Source of the DNA: Macrotrachela quadricornifera
Lineage: Eukaryota > Rotifera > Eurotatoria > Philodinida > Philodinidae
NCBI GenBank assembly: GCA_022393335.1
Contig: JAJEKB010020143.1
Span: 285,922 to 349,921, forward strand
Direction of reading: 5' to 3'
DNA length: 64,000 nucleotides
Both the position numbers and the translations under genes were made by a program. The notes beneath the pieces were generated by a model. That model saw nothing but the letters and a program-made list of their open reading frames with translations, had not been told where the DNA came from and ran no database searches. Shown here piece by piece: positions 11,601 through 23,293 of this stretch. The number at the start of each line of letters is the position of its first letter. Position 1 is the first letter of the stretch.

Positions 11601-14600
11601 AGATCACCTTTGTGTCCAATACCTGTCATATTGGCATGTAGTTTTAATGATGCTTGAGCAATTTCACTAGCACAAAGACGAATTTCATCTAGATCGGATT
11701 CTGAAAGTGTAACTTTCAAATTTTCTTCTTTTGAATGGATGCGATATTGAAGTTGTTCATCATTATTTTCTTCTTTCCCATCGTTTCCTTTTCCTTTATT
11801 AAATTCGGTACGAACAAGTGCTTCAATAAAATCATGGGCATTTCGCTGCACGGCGGGTAGTTGATCAGCTAGTATCGTTCGTACACGTTTATGTTGATTA
11901 ACAGTATGAACAACAAATATCGGATCTTTTAATCTTTCCATATGAGAACGACTCATAACATGTCCATGAACAAGAATTGATTCAAAAATAGGTGCAATAC
12001 ATCTATGTATAGGTTGAAGAGCTGCAATCCAATTTAATAAATCTTTTGGAACATGAACATTCTTCCATGTATGTTTATATGTTTTTTCTACATAATCTTG
12101 AATTATTTTAGTCATGTCAATTTGATTTTGAACAAAATTAATTTGTTTATTTAACGCATAATATTGTGCGACACCTAAATATTCAAACGTGTAATTATGT
12201 CGATATTTAATAATATGTTCAATTTTTGTACGATCATGACATTCAGAGCCTGGATAACGACATAACAAACGAATATCTCGTACATTAGTATGGCTAAATG
12301 AATCAAAATGATTTTCTTCCATCATTTGTTGACATGAATTATTGTCATTTGGACACATTTGTCGAGCAATATGAATAGTTGTTGATAGATGTTCTTCACT
12401 TTGATCATTACATTGACGACCCCATGGACATATATGTGAATAACGGTAACAATGTTTTTTAATTTCATTCATATCATTTTGATTTATTGAATTATTTGCC
12501 TGTAATAATTTAGCATATTCTTTACATGCAAAAGGTGTATATGGACAAGGTGGATTGAATGGATGTTGTTCACGAGTAATATGCTCTCGATCATGAAAAC
12601 GAGCACAATAACCACCAAATTCACATGGATGTTGACAATGCCGAAATTGAGCAAGATGCTGATTTCCTTGTGTATATTTAAGATCACAATCAATGCCATT
12701 TTGACATATTGGCACATGTCGATATAGTTTTAGATGATCTGTTCTTACATTAGTACAACGACCTCCATCAGAACAATATTCTGGATGATCAAAGTCAGCT
12801 AAATGACGAGCATCAGAGGAATTGCATTGACCTCCATCACGACATTTTTTTCGATGAATAAACATCTGACAATGTATATCATTCATATTTTCATCACATT
12901 CAGAGCCAGATGGACATAGAGGAGGATGATACTTTGACCGACAATGATTTTGATCGTTTAAATTTTCACAATATGCAGCTTGTTCACAAGGTGCTATATT
13001 ATCTATAAGAAATTCTTCATTTGTAATGCTGTTTTTATTTGCTGTAGATCGGATCAAACGATGTGGTCCTAATGACATTCCAATAGTTGGCGTAGCAGGT
13101 GAATGTGCAACAAACTTATCGAGTACTTGTTGAAATGGAACAAAATTGCCGTTAGGATTTAAACGTTGACCAGTATTATGATCATCGATTACGGAGAAGA
13201 CTATTTCTTTAAAAAAACCAGCATATTGAAGAATGACTGATTTGAATATAAGGGCAACATGTTCAGGTCTATAAATATAATAATAATAATAATATAAATT
13301 GATATGACAAAGTTTTTATTGGTTTTTTTTTTTGTAGTACATATAAATGAATAGATTGCGAACGTGTACAGAAACATTAATTAGGTTGCACACGGAATAA
13401 TGCTGCAAATGATGACGAAATTGTAAAAAAATTTTTCATTGCCTTATTATTAGTGATATAACGTATTACTCGTTTAAATGGAGATAGCTTTCGATCGAGG
13501 AATGAAACTGTTGATCAATGCTTTTCAAAAGATTTTGTGCTATTAAATAACTCATTTTAGTCTTTACAGATCATGTGACTAAACTGCATAGGTATGGATG
13601 AATAGAGTTACCAGAAACTAATGGGTAAGAAAAAGCTACGTGTGAAATAAAGGAGTCATTGTAGAAAGGATTAATTATTGTACTTGGTTAGAAAAAAAAA
13701 GATTTTTTTTTTTATAGAACCAAGAATGATTTAAGGGAGAAAAAGTGCAACTTCACTAGTATCTCGCCGTACTTTATCCATACTTCATCAATACATCATT
13801 TGCGCCTCTCTTACACTTTACATTTGCTTTACCATAACTCAATTTACTTCGAACATAATTAAAGTATGAATGTAGTACACAGTTTTGACGTCTCGCTTTT
13901 TCACCCTTACATTTGCCACAGGCTTCTACATATAATGTCTTTTTGACCATATATTTGTTGCCATATTTTGTTGATTGTTTCAGAGTGTAGTCAGGGATAA
14001 ACTGAGTTTCAGAAATCTTGTTTATTGAGTGGTACAGAAGGTTTTTTTATAAAAAATAATTTGTGGAATACTGCCAACGGAGAGCCTATAGGGGGTCCAG
14101 GAAACAATCCCTATAGCTTTTGAAGACCATCTCAAGAAATTACTATACTTTTTCAGGATCCATTCCAAAAGGAAAAAAGCGGTCATCTGGACTTCTATAG
14201 TCTCGGACGAAACAAATTGACCAACCTTTATAAAAACAACTTGGAAGACAGATGATATAAAAATTACTGCAGGTTTCAAGATTCATAACGGTGCGCAATT
14301 CTTATTTTAGGAAAAAAAGCCAATTTCAATAAGATAATCTTAATTACCATCTCATTCTCACCACCAGCCTGCCTTACTTCGCATTGTAAGTCTATATCAT
14401 AGATGGAAAAAATGGAGATTTAAGGAACCTTGAGGGTCTCTAGAGTTATTGATTGATATATACATCAAAAGATCCTCAACGTCTACTACTCCTTTTCAAG
14501 AGGGTTTGTAGGTGTGAATATATCAATGTATAATTATAAAGATTCCAAGATCTCGTAGATCCACTCTCATTCTCATTCTCAAGATGTATCGGTATATACA

Positions 14601-17600
14601 TCAATCAATAATTCTAAAAATCCTGAAACGTTCATTTCAGTTTGAAATCAAATACTTTTTCTTATTTTAGGAATCAGAGTGAAATCATATAGCTATTATA
14701 TGCGATGGAGTCTGGAAGTGCACCATTTCACTCTTGAGCTATCTAGGAGCGGAATGTATAACTTTTTCGAGACCATCTTTAAGGACTAATGTGTCCCCAT
14801 ACCTTCCTCAACTGATCAGGTTTAAGTAAGAGTTCTCTTTACGATAGTGAGAATGAAGAAGATCGCTGTTCGAGCCTATGTGAATGTTAGTTTGTGTTCT
14901 ATCTTATATGATTCAAACAAAACCATATCTGTTCTTGCTGAAATCTGATTGACTGAGTGAAATAATATGAGACCACAGATTCTACATAAATAACAGTAAA
15001 ACAGTTATAAAAACTATTGTTAAGTGTGTTTTAACAAGGTACATGAACAATATCTAGATGGTTGGTGAAATCTTATAAGGGACATCTCTAAATAGTTTCT
15101 CAAAAGTTATAAATACCACTCAGAAATATGTCTTTAAAAAAGTATAAAAGCCATTCAGCAATTCTGCTACTTAGTTCTTGATCGCTTTGAAGCTAGAGTG
15201 ATCATACACTTAATTGTATCTATCAGATAAATGAGAAATCTACTCTTTGCATGTATAATTTGCTAAGAACAGGTTAATGTTTTTTTTAGCCTTGTCATCA
15301 GATTTCTTCCTTTCTTTGATGTCTAGTTCAGTTATAGAAGTCAGTATGTTCTTCTATTAAATATTATGAAAAATTAAATTCGGAAGGAAAATGATATTTT
15401 ATAATGATTTAGTTTTATGATAAAATAATGGTTGATGACAAATTTTCCAATGAATAATTAAGTAACTGGATTAATGAAACAATCAAAATTAAAAACTAAC
15501 TTACGGATTTTTGAATGCACCACAACCAAAAGCAGATAATACTAAAGAATCATGTCCATGTTTATAAGCAATAGAAAATAAAGTTTCGATTTTTTTTCGT
15601 GTTCCCATTGCATATATAGAAGTGAGTCGTTGTTTATTTTTAAGTATTGGTGGATCACGATATGCAGCAATTGCTACTGCGCAAACATCATATAGAGGTC
15701 GTTTTAAAAAAGGATAACCTTGATCTTCTGTACCACGAAATACTGTAAGTCCTGATGTATAAATAGCTCCATAGTCATCGATTGGATATAATTTTGAATT
15801 GTTATTGAAATCTTTTAGTTGTCCTGTAGATGTGCAATAGTATCTTTTATTATTATAAAATTGATTTTGCTCTTGATCCATTTCCATATCAAGACTTATG
15901 TAATAGTTTGAACGACGAAAAAGATTTTCTTCTTGAGCACCATCACCTTTTCTGTATCCTCCTCCAGGTGTTATTGCATTAGCCATATTAAGAAGGAGTG
16001 GTTTGAAACCAGTTGAAATAAGTGTATTATATGAAATAAGACAATCTTCATTTAGTACATGAACATTAGTGGAATTAAATGGAGGCATGAATGTTTGACC
16101 ACTTTGAGTTAATTTCGATTGTTGATTATATTGAATAGTAATCAAAGAAGATGGAGATTCAATCCGTACTTCAGTTTTTGTTGAAGAATCTTCTAAAATA
16201 TATTTGTGTTTTCGTACTGCTGTCATTGTATTTAACATAACAGTAATACGAAGCATTCGTCGTATAAAATCATTTTGACGACGATCATCTTGATTTGTTA
16301 TTTGTTCAAGTTCCTTTTTATTTCGCATAAATTGTTCAAGCCAAATTTTTGAATTCCATTTATAACGAAATATTGGATGATGAGAATCAAATTGTGTTAT
16401 ATCAGGCTTATGATTTTGCATTCGTGTACCATACCAATTTTCGATATTAATTTCACTATTGTCAGGATCTTCTAGAGTTGTATACGGAAGTATACGTAAT
16501 GTTAAACGATCACCATTATTCATTACTTCAAAAGCGCCAATTTTTAAACAGTCATCATAAATACGTTTATCCTTTATTTCAACAACAAAATGTTCACCAA
16601 TTAATTTACCAACGTCTTCATTAATAGACTTTTTAAAAATTGAATGATCAAATATTAAACGAAGTGGAAAATTAAGAGGAATTGGTTTAATGATAATCTT
16701 ACTAGAAATATTAGCTGTTTTGAATATTAATTGACCATTAATATTGAGAAAGGTCATTGATACCCATTTATATAAAGATCTCGAAGCAAGAATAATTGCA
16801 TTTGAATATTGTTCATTATATTGAATATAAAACTGTAATTTTAATTGTTTCATATCCGGAGAAAGTGATCGAATCTGTTGAAAAAGAGTATTGGCTTGTT
16901 GTTGACATAAGTCTTTATCTGTACGCACACGATCGGACATATTAAATTGTGTTGCAATAAAACAAAATATTTGATTTTCATCAAGTTTAGATTGTGAATG
17001 AGGTAGTTCTTCAAAATAACTACAATCTACATGAGTATATATGTGTGCAATTTGATCTTCAATTTGAAAAACTTGAAATTTGGCAACAGTTTGTAATTCT
17101 TCAATTGAGAATGATGTTACTTTGATAATATTTGGAAATTGTATTGATAATGTTTGAAATTGTGGTCGATGAGGTGAAGGAAACAGATCCATCCATCGTC
17201 GTGCAATTGTATCAATACTAGGTATTGTTTGATTCTTATCCAAAACTATATAAGATGTTACTTCTAATTGTTCAGTACAAGTTACTTTAATACTCTCATT
17301 ACGAAATAATAAAAAACCTTGTAATTTATCAACTAAATAATCTTTATCATCCAGTTTAACTAAATGAACAATAGCAACTCCTAAATTTGAAAAACATTGT
17401 ACTCGTGTGACTTGAATACGATGTACGTCTTGTAAACGTTCACGTATAGCTCGTTCTAAGTCGGCATCAGATCTATCTACTGGTAAATCTGGAATATATA
17501 TAATAATGGGTAAAGAACTTTCGTTGTGATGATGTGCTGTTTGTACCATAGAAGATGCATAAGCATTAGCTATGAATAGAAACGATTTAAAATATGTTAT

Positions 17601-17754
17601 ATGTCTATTAGTCAATACAAACCTGATCTATCATCTTGTTTTGTCTTTTGTTCTTTAATAGGAGATTCATTTGATTTTTTTTCAGAAAATAGATGATATG
17701 AACTTGATGAATCTAAATATTTTAGGATTGGCAAATATTTTTTTCTATATGATA
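8687..17754 (-). CDS. Giant PARG / PBZ zinc-finger protein (ADP-ribose eraser and reader)
   Basis: Three exons: 17623-17754, 15505-17569 and 8687-13268. Introns of 53 and 2236 nt have matching phases, giving about 2,259 residues, 5' incomplete. Order: an RRM-like fold (17280-17510); an undefined region; a PARG/macro catalytic domain (about 16060-15505 plus 13268-13145) with GGGYRKGDGAQEEN, the Gly loop and catalytic Glu-Glu pair, and the FGCGAFKNPPEHVA and FFKEIVFSVIDD blocks typical of the TIGR02452 PARG family; ten C-x5-C-x6/7-H-x5-H fingers (12990-12190) matching the PBZ consensus; two long unknown regions; an acidic stretch; four more PBZ-like fingers (10062-9750); a Ser/Gln-rich linker; a GATase-like alpha/beta domain (9410-8740); and a basic tail. 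Inferred role: bind ADP-ribosylated targets and hydrolyse the modification. Exon 1 has no in-frame ATG, so another exon lies upstream, possibly the RING/NZF gene. Confidence 0.75.
13269..15504 (-). other. Large intron splitting the PARG domain
   Basis: Donor GTAAGT follows the FGCGAFKNP block and acceptor TTATAG precedes PEHVALIF. Joining them restores the conserved PARG motif in phase. At 2.2 kb it is some 30 to 40 times longer than the other introns here, so it has probably been enlarged by insertions. It has no clear gene; a short imperfect inverted repeat (TTATTGATTGAT near 14448 and ATCAATCAATAA near 14602) and repeated TTATTTTAGGAA words suggest degraded repeat DNA. Confidence 0.7.
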
Positions 17755-18981
17755 CTGTTTAGATCAAATGATCCGAAATCCATTCGATCATACTATGTAG
17801 GATTTAATAATCTTATAAAAATACAATTGATAGAGTTACCAACCGATTCTACGATCAATCTCAAATAAAAATCAATATTCAGATCAAAATATAATCTGAG
17901 AAAGTTCGAGTATGACATTGCTTAACTTAGATTACTGTCAGATATTGTTTATGCTTGTAAATATCAATGCCATTTTAAGGTCTCACCCCCACCTTAAATT
18001 TCTATTTTAGCTTGTGATCATCCAATCTTGCTAAAATTTTCAGAGGAGTTGTATCTCATACTAGATAGCTCACAGTAAAAATTTCAGTTCAAAATATTGA
18101 GTCTACCAGGTTTTACTTGAGGATTACCGGTCAAAATAGAAGGTTCCGGCTTTCCCAAATCCTATTGCCATCTCAAATGCTAGAAAGCTCGGGCTCGTTT
18201 TAAAATATACCAAAGACCTAGTACTACACCTGTACATAGCTCGAATTTTAATTTTTTTTTGTTGGAATTTTTCTTATAGTGCACAGTAATGGCAGGGTAT
18301 GCACTGTGATACATTTTAATGTCATAAGACACTAAACATAAAATCAAAAATTTCGGCTCTGTTAAGTTGTAGAGCTAATTAATCTCTTCATTTTGAAACC
18401 AACCCGAGCTCTGTAGAGTTTAAAATGGTGAAGAGATTTGGGAAATACGAAATTGTTAAGGCAAAAAAAACGCAGTGTGGGGAAAATGTGAAAGAAGTTT
18501 GAGAAGTGAAAATGAAGGTTTTCCATGGTACTATGGAATAATATAAATTTTTTAGTGATTTTGCATAGATCATTGGTTAGAACAACCTTAGGAGACACAT
18601 GCAGAGATTTCTGGAAGGAGTTTTATTTACTCCATATGGTCATATTGTGTGCAAAGTCGAATTATTAAGAAAAAAATATCGTTTTCTAGAATAGGAGATT
18701 TCCGAAAAACCGATGTTTCATAGTGAAAATTCATTATAAACCTAATAAGCTATAGTGCGTTCGATAGCGGAGACTTTGCTCTATCGAATGCACTATAAAT
18801 CAAAAAAATCGAAAAATTTGACAATTTAGGGTGGGAGAGGGGGCTTAAAAACTAATCCCGTATTATACTATTTTTGCCTGTTTTTTTTTTGTTTAAAATC
18901 AAATTAAATCAGACTATTTTGAATCTGAGTCATCGATTTTTGCATCGACTCAAATTACTAAACATATTCTACGTTCTGTTT
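17755..18981. other. Spacer or second large intron with a hairpin
   Basis: No coding exon is evident. If the RING/NZF gene and the PARG gene are one gene, this is most of an intron (17755-19037). A perfect-looking hairpin lies at 18750-18798. C-rich/G-rich ends (CACCCCCACCTTAAATT near 17985; AATTTAGGGTGGGAG near 18822) form a weak inverted pair that might mark an inserted element of about 850 bp. Confidence 0.45.
18750..18798. repeat. Short hairpin
   Basis: TATAGTGCGTTCGATAG is followed, after a 14-base loop, by CTATCGAATGCACTATA, giving a 17-bp stem with one mismatch. It could be the centre of a foldback element or a structured RNA; nothing decides between them. Confidence 0.5.
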
Positions 18982-19874
18982 TTAAAGAGGATATGAAACC
19001 CTAATGGTTGCAAATGTCGTCTGAAATACAATATTACTTTGTGTAGTCCATTGATTGCTAGTTTCAGGTGTAGAAGGGCGATTAAAAACATTGGTTGATG
19101 GTGGTATAATCCATTGAGGTCGACGACCTTCTTGACAATAAATACATCGCTCATTGCTGATCAAATTATCTGGATAATCACAAAATTCACAACACCATTC
19201 TGTTTCACGTGATTGTACTTGACCAACTTCTATTGGTATTGTGTTAGTTATATTTGACGTTGAATTAGACCGAACTGAAGAGTTTTCTTGTTTTATTTGT
19301 GTAGAATCGATTATATCAGATGGAGTTGGTGATAAAGAGTATCTCTGGAAAATACATGTCTCACAAAGAATACTACTTGATGGATCTTGTGTATTGCAAA
19401 AAGGAGTAGTACATTCAAGTTTAATGTTTGATTCCTTACGGATAGGTTCTTTTATATCATTGTTTGGTTTTGATTTTTCTACTTGAATACGCATACCTTG
19501 TTCACATACCTGACAGATTTCAATACTGTTAGAATTTCTAAATGTGCATACTGGACAAATCCAACCATCCTCAATATCCTATATCATTAAAAAACAAATA
19601 ATAAAAATATAATGAAATTTTTTTATAATATAAACAGATGTACCTCATTTGATGTAATCTTTTCTTTTGATTTTTCTTTTGTGCTTTGATAACCCGTAAA
19701 TATATTATTAAATGATGGAATTGGTTGTCGACAATTTGGACATTGATTATTACTCACATTAGCATTTGTAGCAATGCACTCAACATGAAACATATGTTGA
19801 CATCTTGTTGTTAAAACATCTCTTCCATCAAAAATATTATTTTGACATATTGTGCATATACTAGCTTCAGCCAT
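18982..19874 (-). CDS. RING-H2 plus NZF/RanBP2 zinc-finger protein
   Basis: Two exons, 19644-19874 and 18982-19578, with a 65-nt intron (donor GTACAT, acceptor GATATAG, phase 0), give 275 residues from ATG at 19872-19874. Residues about 7-50 are a RING-H2 finger (CTIC, CQHMFHVEC, CPNC), as in ubiquitin ligases. Three RanBP2/NZF-type fingers follow: GWICPVCTF with CQVCEQG is canonical, LECTTPFC with CETC is degenerate, and WCCEFCDY with CIYCQEG is near canonical. Ser/Thr/Pro-rich linkers separate the second and third. NZF fingers often bind ubiquitin. The frame runs to a stop at 18982, but a usable donor (GTAATATT at 19031-19037) just before it would splice in phase to the PARG gene, making this the N-terminus of that protein. 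Both forms are possible. Confidence 0.75.
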
Positions 19875-20111
19875 ATCTGTTAACTTTACAATAACAAAAT
19901 AACAATAACAATTACGTAAAAACTTTTATGTATGCAGCTTGAGTTTTACCCACTGATAACAAGGCTAAATATGACATGAATCATTAAAGAAAAATCCTAC
20001 ATACGAATTTGGCAGAACAGAAAGAAACTTATCTTTTTCCAACATATAGACTCGATAAAATGCATGCAAAAATAACTGACGAATGGCATGTAAGTTAGAT
20101 ATGATCTGTCG
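19875..20111. other. Upstream region of the RING/NZF gene
   Basis: AT-rich 5' flank with no recognisable promoter motif. A long foldback element begins within 240 bp of the start codon. Confidence 0.4.
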
Positions 20112-20440
20112 CCTGATGATTCTAAGAGAAACTGCACTTTGACATACATATCACTTTTATTGGAAAAATATTTGATGAAATATCCGTTTGTTTTCCTTAT
20201 TAAATATTCTGAAATTCGTTTTGGGTTTAACTCAACCTTTTTCAAGAAAATCAAGAAATAAGAAAAATTTCTGGCGCCATCTACAAAAGTAACGTCTTTT
20301 TTTCTCACAAAAAGTTGAGTTAAACCCCAAACAAATTTCAGGATAATTAATAGAAAAAACAAGCAAATATTCTATCAAAAATGTATCCAATAAAAGTGGT
20401 GTGTGTATGTCAAAGTCCATTGTCTCTTAGAATCACCAGA
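20112..20440. repeat. Long foldback element / hairpin (about 330 bp)
   Basis: The left arm (20112-20255) and right arm (20296-20440) are reverse complements over about 140 bp. Matched blocks include TGATTCTAAGAGA, CTTTGACATACA, CACTTTTATTGGA and GGGTTTAACTCAAC. The loop is about 40 bp. No coding content is preserved; frames in the arms are by-products. It resembles a foldback MITE, or a locus that would transcribe a long double-stranded RNA. Confidence 0.75.
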
Positions 20441-21059
20441 CTATGGATCAATACAGAACTGAAAAGGAATGACAAAAATATGATGAGTCTATCCTTGTTG
20501 ATTATATTCATTTTTGAAGGAGAAAAGACATCTGCTGCATTTTTCTTTCTCTATATAGTTTATTTCAATTTTAATATTTCTTATTCAGATTTTTCGACAT
20601 GTTGAATTAGGAACAAAATAAAATAGATGTCAATAAAACGTAGTTCGTGATTCCCTGTTAACTTTGAATAATAAACAAGGTTTCTATTACATCTATTTGC
20701 TAACAATAACACCCATGTAAATAATCTTTTGTGTCAAAACACTTTTAAATCACGTTTCATTTGCGTCTAAATCGTAGGAATCAATCGTCTCTCTAGTAAA
20801 ACATATTTTGAAATGAAACTAAATTCAGACGAGTTACTAAAATAAATTGCGTCTAAAAGCGTTCCAAATAAAATTTTTCAACTTTTAAAAACAAATTTTA
20901 TTTATTTCAGATTCAAACTAAGCCACTTTTAACATCATTTTAGGAAGGTATTAGACTCCTCTAACAAACGGATTGAATAATTACCTTATGTGATGACAGT
21001 CAAATTTAAATAAGTGAACTAATTGTTAGATTCTTAACACCGTTGTTGTGTATATATGT
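20441..21059. other. AT-rich intergenic DNA
   Basis: No gene, repeat or regulatory element can be supported here. Confidence 0.5.
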
Positions 21060-21674
21060 TTATTTGGAATGAATCAAGAGTCTCTACAACATCGAGTGAG
21101 AAAATGGTTGAAAATTGACAAAAATTTCACGTTTAAAATTCTACTAGTTATCATGGAACAGTTGGTTTTCATTCATTTTAAAATATTAGAACACTGATTA
21201 TTACATCGAAATATGAGGAAACAACTTGATTTCCAATGCTAAACGACAATTTAATAATAAATGTCGAGCTCAACATGATGATGATCCCAAGCACCGATCT
21301 TCAACAACTAAAAGATGGTTGAATGCTAATACTCCATTTATTATGAGCTGACCATCCAATAGTCCGAATCTCAATTCGTTTGAAAATATGTGGAATATAG
21401 GATTGGAGAAAGAAAAACAATAAATGAGAGGGTGAGGTGAAAATTATTATCAATAAGAAAAACTGTTATAATCAATTTGATTAACAGTATGAAAAACAGA
21501 TGTTCCTTGGTTATTTTAGAAAAAAAAAGGAGAACGAATTAAATATTGACCTGTATATTGTAAAATTGTATATTACTATGTATTAAATCAAGAAACATTT
21601 TTTCGAAAGCAGTTGAAAGAGGCTTTAATATAGACTAAAGATTTGTTCCAAGTCTTTTTGTAAACCACTGTAGT
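21060..21674 (+). mobile_element. Degraded Tc1/mariner transposon
   Basis: Translated forward, 21258-21410 gives the C-terminal catalytic region of a Tc1-family transposase: QHDDDPKHRSS, then RWLNANTP, an in-frame stop where Trp is expected, then PSNSPNLNSFENMWNI. This matches the DPKH ... WPSQSPDLNPIENLW block. Upstream sequence to about 21060 looks like earlier parts of the same gene with frameshifts. At 21653-21671 the sequence CTTTTTGTAAACCACTGTA is a typical Tc1 terminal repeat in right-end orientation. A matching left end was not found. Non-functional. Confidence 0.7.
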
Positions 21675-21775
21675 ACTAATTGTTGTTGGATGATGTAGAA
21701 TAAGTAAATCAGCTTCAAATTCTCAATAAGCAACAGGTGAAATGGCTAAAGATAGAAGAAGCATATTTTTACGAA

Positions 21776-23293
21776 GTTCAGATTTTGTTTTTTTCTTTTT
21801 GTTTTCTTAAAGTAAATGATGCTATTTGACCACCTTTACATTCTTTCACTGGCATTCGTTTACGATGTATATCTAATCATAATAATAATTATTATTTAAT
21901 ATTTAATAATATTCTTCTTTACATACTTCGAACTTGTACTGTTTTAAATTGTCTAAGTGGATCAGGTCCTAATTGTAAATTATCACCAATTTTAATAATA
22001 CTTTTTAATGTTGTATTACTAACAACTATTCCAACACCAAGTACTGCATATAAATCATCTATTTGAAATTCTGCTGCTTCATCAATATATGATTTCATTC
22101 GTATTGATAAAAGATTAAGAAATTTTTTTAATAAATCTAAATTTTCACCTGTTACATTTGATGCTTGAAATATTGGACTTAAACGTTCAGATGTAAAATT
22201 TGTTGCACATGTTATTATATCATCATTTGTTTGAATTAATAATCGAATTTTTCAACAACCTGACAAACGAAGAATTTTTTGTAAAAGTTTCATTGTTTCT
22301 TGTAAAACATTAGCAGGTGCCATATCAATTTTAATAACAACAAGTGCAAGAGCCAATTCTTATAATAATTTAATCAAATATTTAAGTTTAATTTAATATC
22401 TAATACATTTTATAGTCCTTTGTTCTTTTTATTTATTTTCTTATGGGGATAAGAGTATAGTTATATAAATAATTACGAAATTTTTACTACATATACAACT
22501 AAATATTCTCTATAAAATAAAATAAAAATTGTCTGTTAATCTTTATTACTAGAGTTCAAACTTTCGAACAATCTCACTTTCTGATTCTGAATATTATGTT
22601 TATTTTCTATGGAAATTGACTCTTTTCTAAAATATTCTTTTTTTTTGCTAATAGAAAATAATTAAAAAAAGTATAAATTAAGCGAAAGAATATAGTCCAT
22701 AGAAAAGGTGTCAACTTTTTTAAGTATAACTCTAGATCAACTTTGAATATATATATATATCATATTCAATCGATATTTATTGATGTAAACAAAAAATCTT
22801 GATAGATTAGATTAATATTAAATTTTCAAATATAAACGCAATTTTTGATTAAATTCCATAGACAAACTTTTGTTCTTATGTACATAAATTTTTTGAACAA
22901 TGAAATATATAAATAAAAAATAAATTTAACTTAGTATATATAATAAGATAGAAGTTAATCATAATGGAAAAAAAATACATTCAATTTTTGTCATCTTTAA
23001 AAATTTAAAATATCTTACTAAATGTTCTTTAGTCATACCAATCACATCAGCATTAGCACCAATCTAAATAAAATAAATAATTTTCTTTTTCTTACCATTA
23101 ACATTACATAATAAGACATTTTTTAAGAAATTTCATAAGTGCATCAAATTCTTCTTCATTTGGACTAATCTATGCAGTTTTTTTTTGATAAATATTCTCG
23201 AATTGCATCAGATTGTGGTCCATCTATTACATTAGAATGTTTTAATATTGGTGTTTCAGCAAATATTTGTATTCCATCATTAGCAGTTTCCAT
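21776..23293 (-). pseudogene. Broken copy of GTP-binding protein GTPBP1/GTPBP2
   Basis: Minus-strand exon remnants, in order: a Met-initiated N-terminal block (23293 to ~23090, ending ISPNEEEFDALMKFL with a nonsense codon and frameshift); a short block ADVIGMTKEHL (about 23063-23033); a long block (about 22356-21928) with [38 protein letters not shown] and [18 protein letters not shown]; and IHRKRMPVKECKGGQIASF (about 21873-21790). These follow the GTPBP1/2 translational-GTPase sequence closely, including the NKxD-equivalent TKID-type motif. Almost all of the G domain (G1 to G3) is missing, and a TGA replaces an expected Arg (SGC-stop-KIR). Introns are retained, so it is a decayed genomic copy rather than a processed one. 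Confidence 0.8.

Noticed and set aside
15505..17615. Independent start for the PARG gene at 17615
   Set aside because: The codon there is TTG, not ATG, and lies within a clear 53-nt intron (GTTTGT ... TTGACTAAT ... ATAG).
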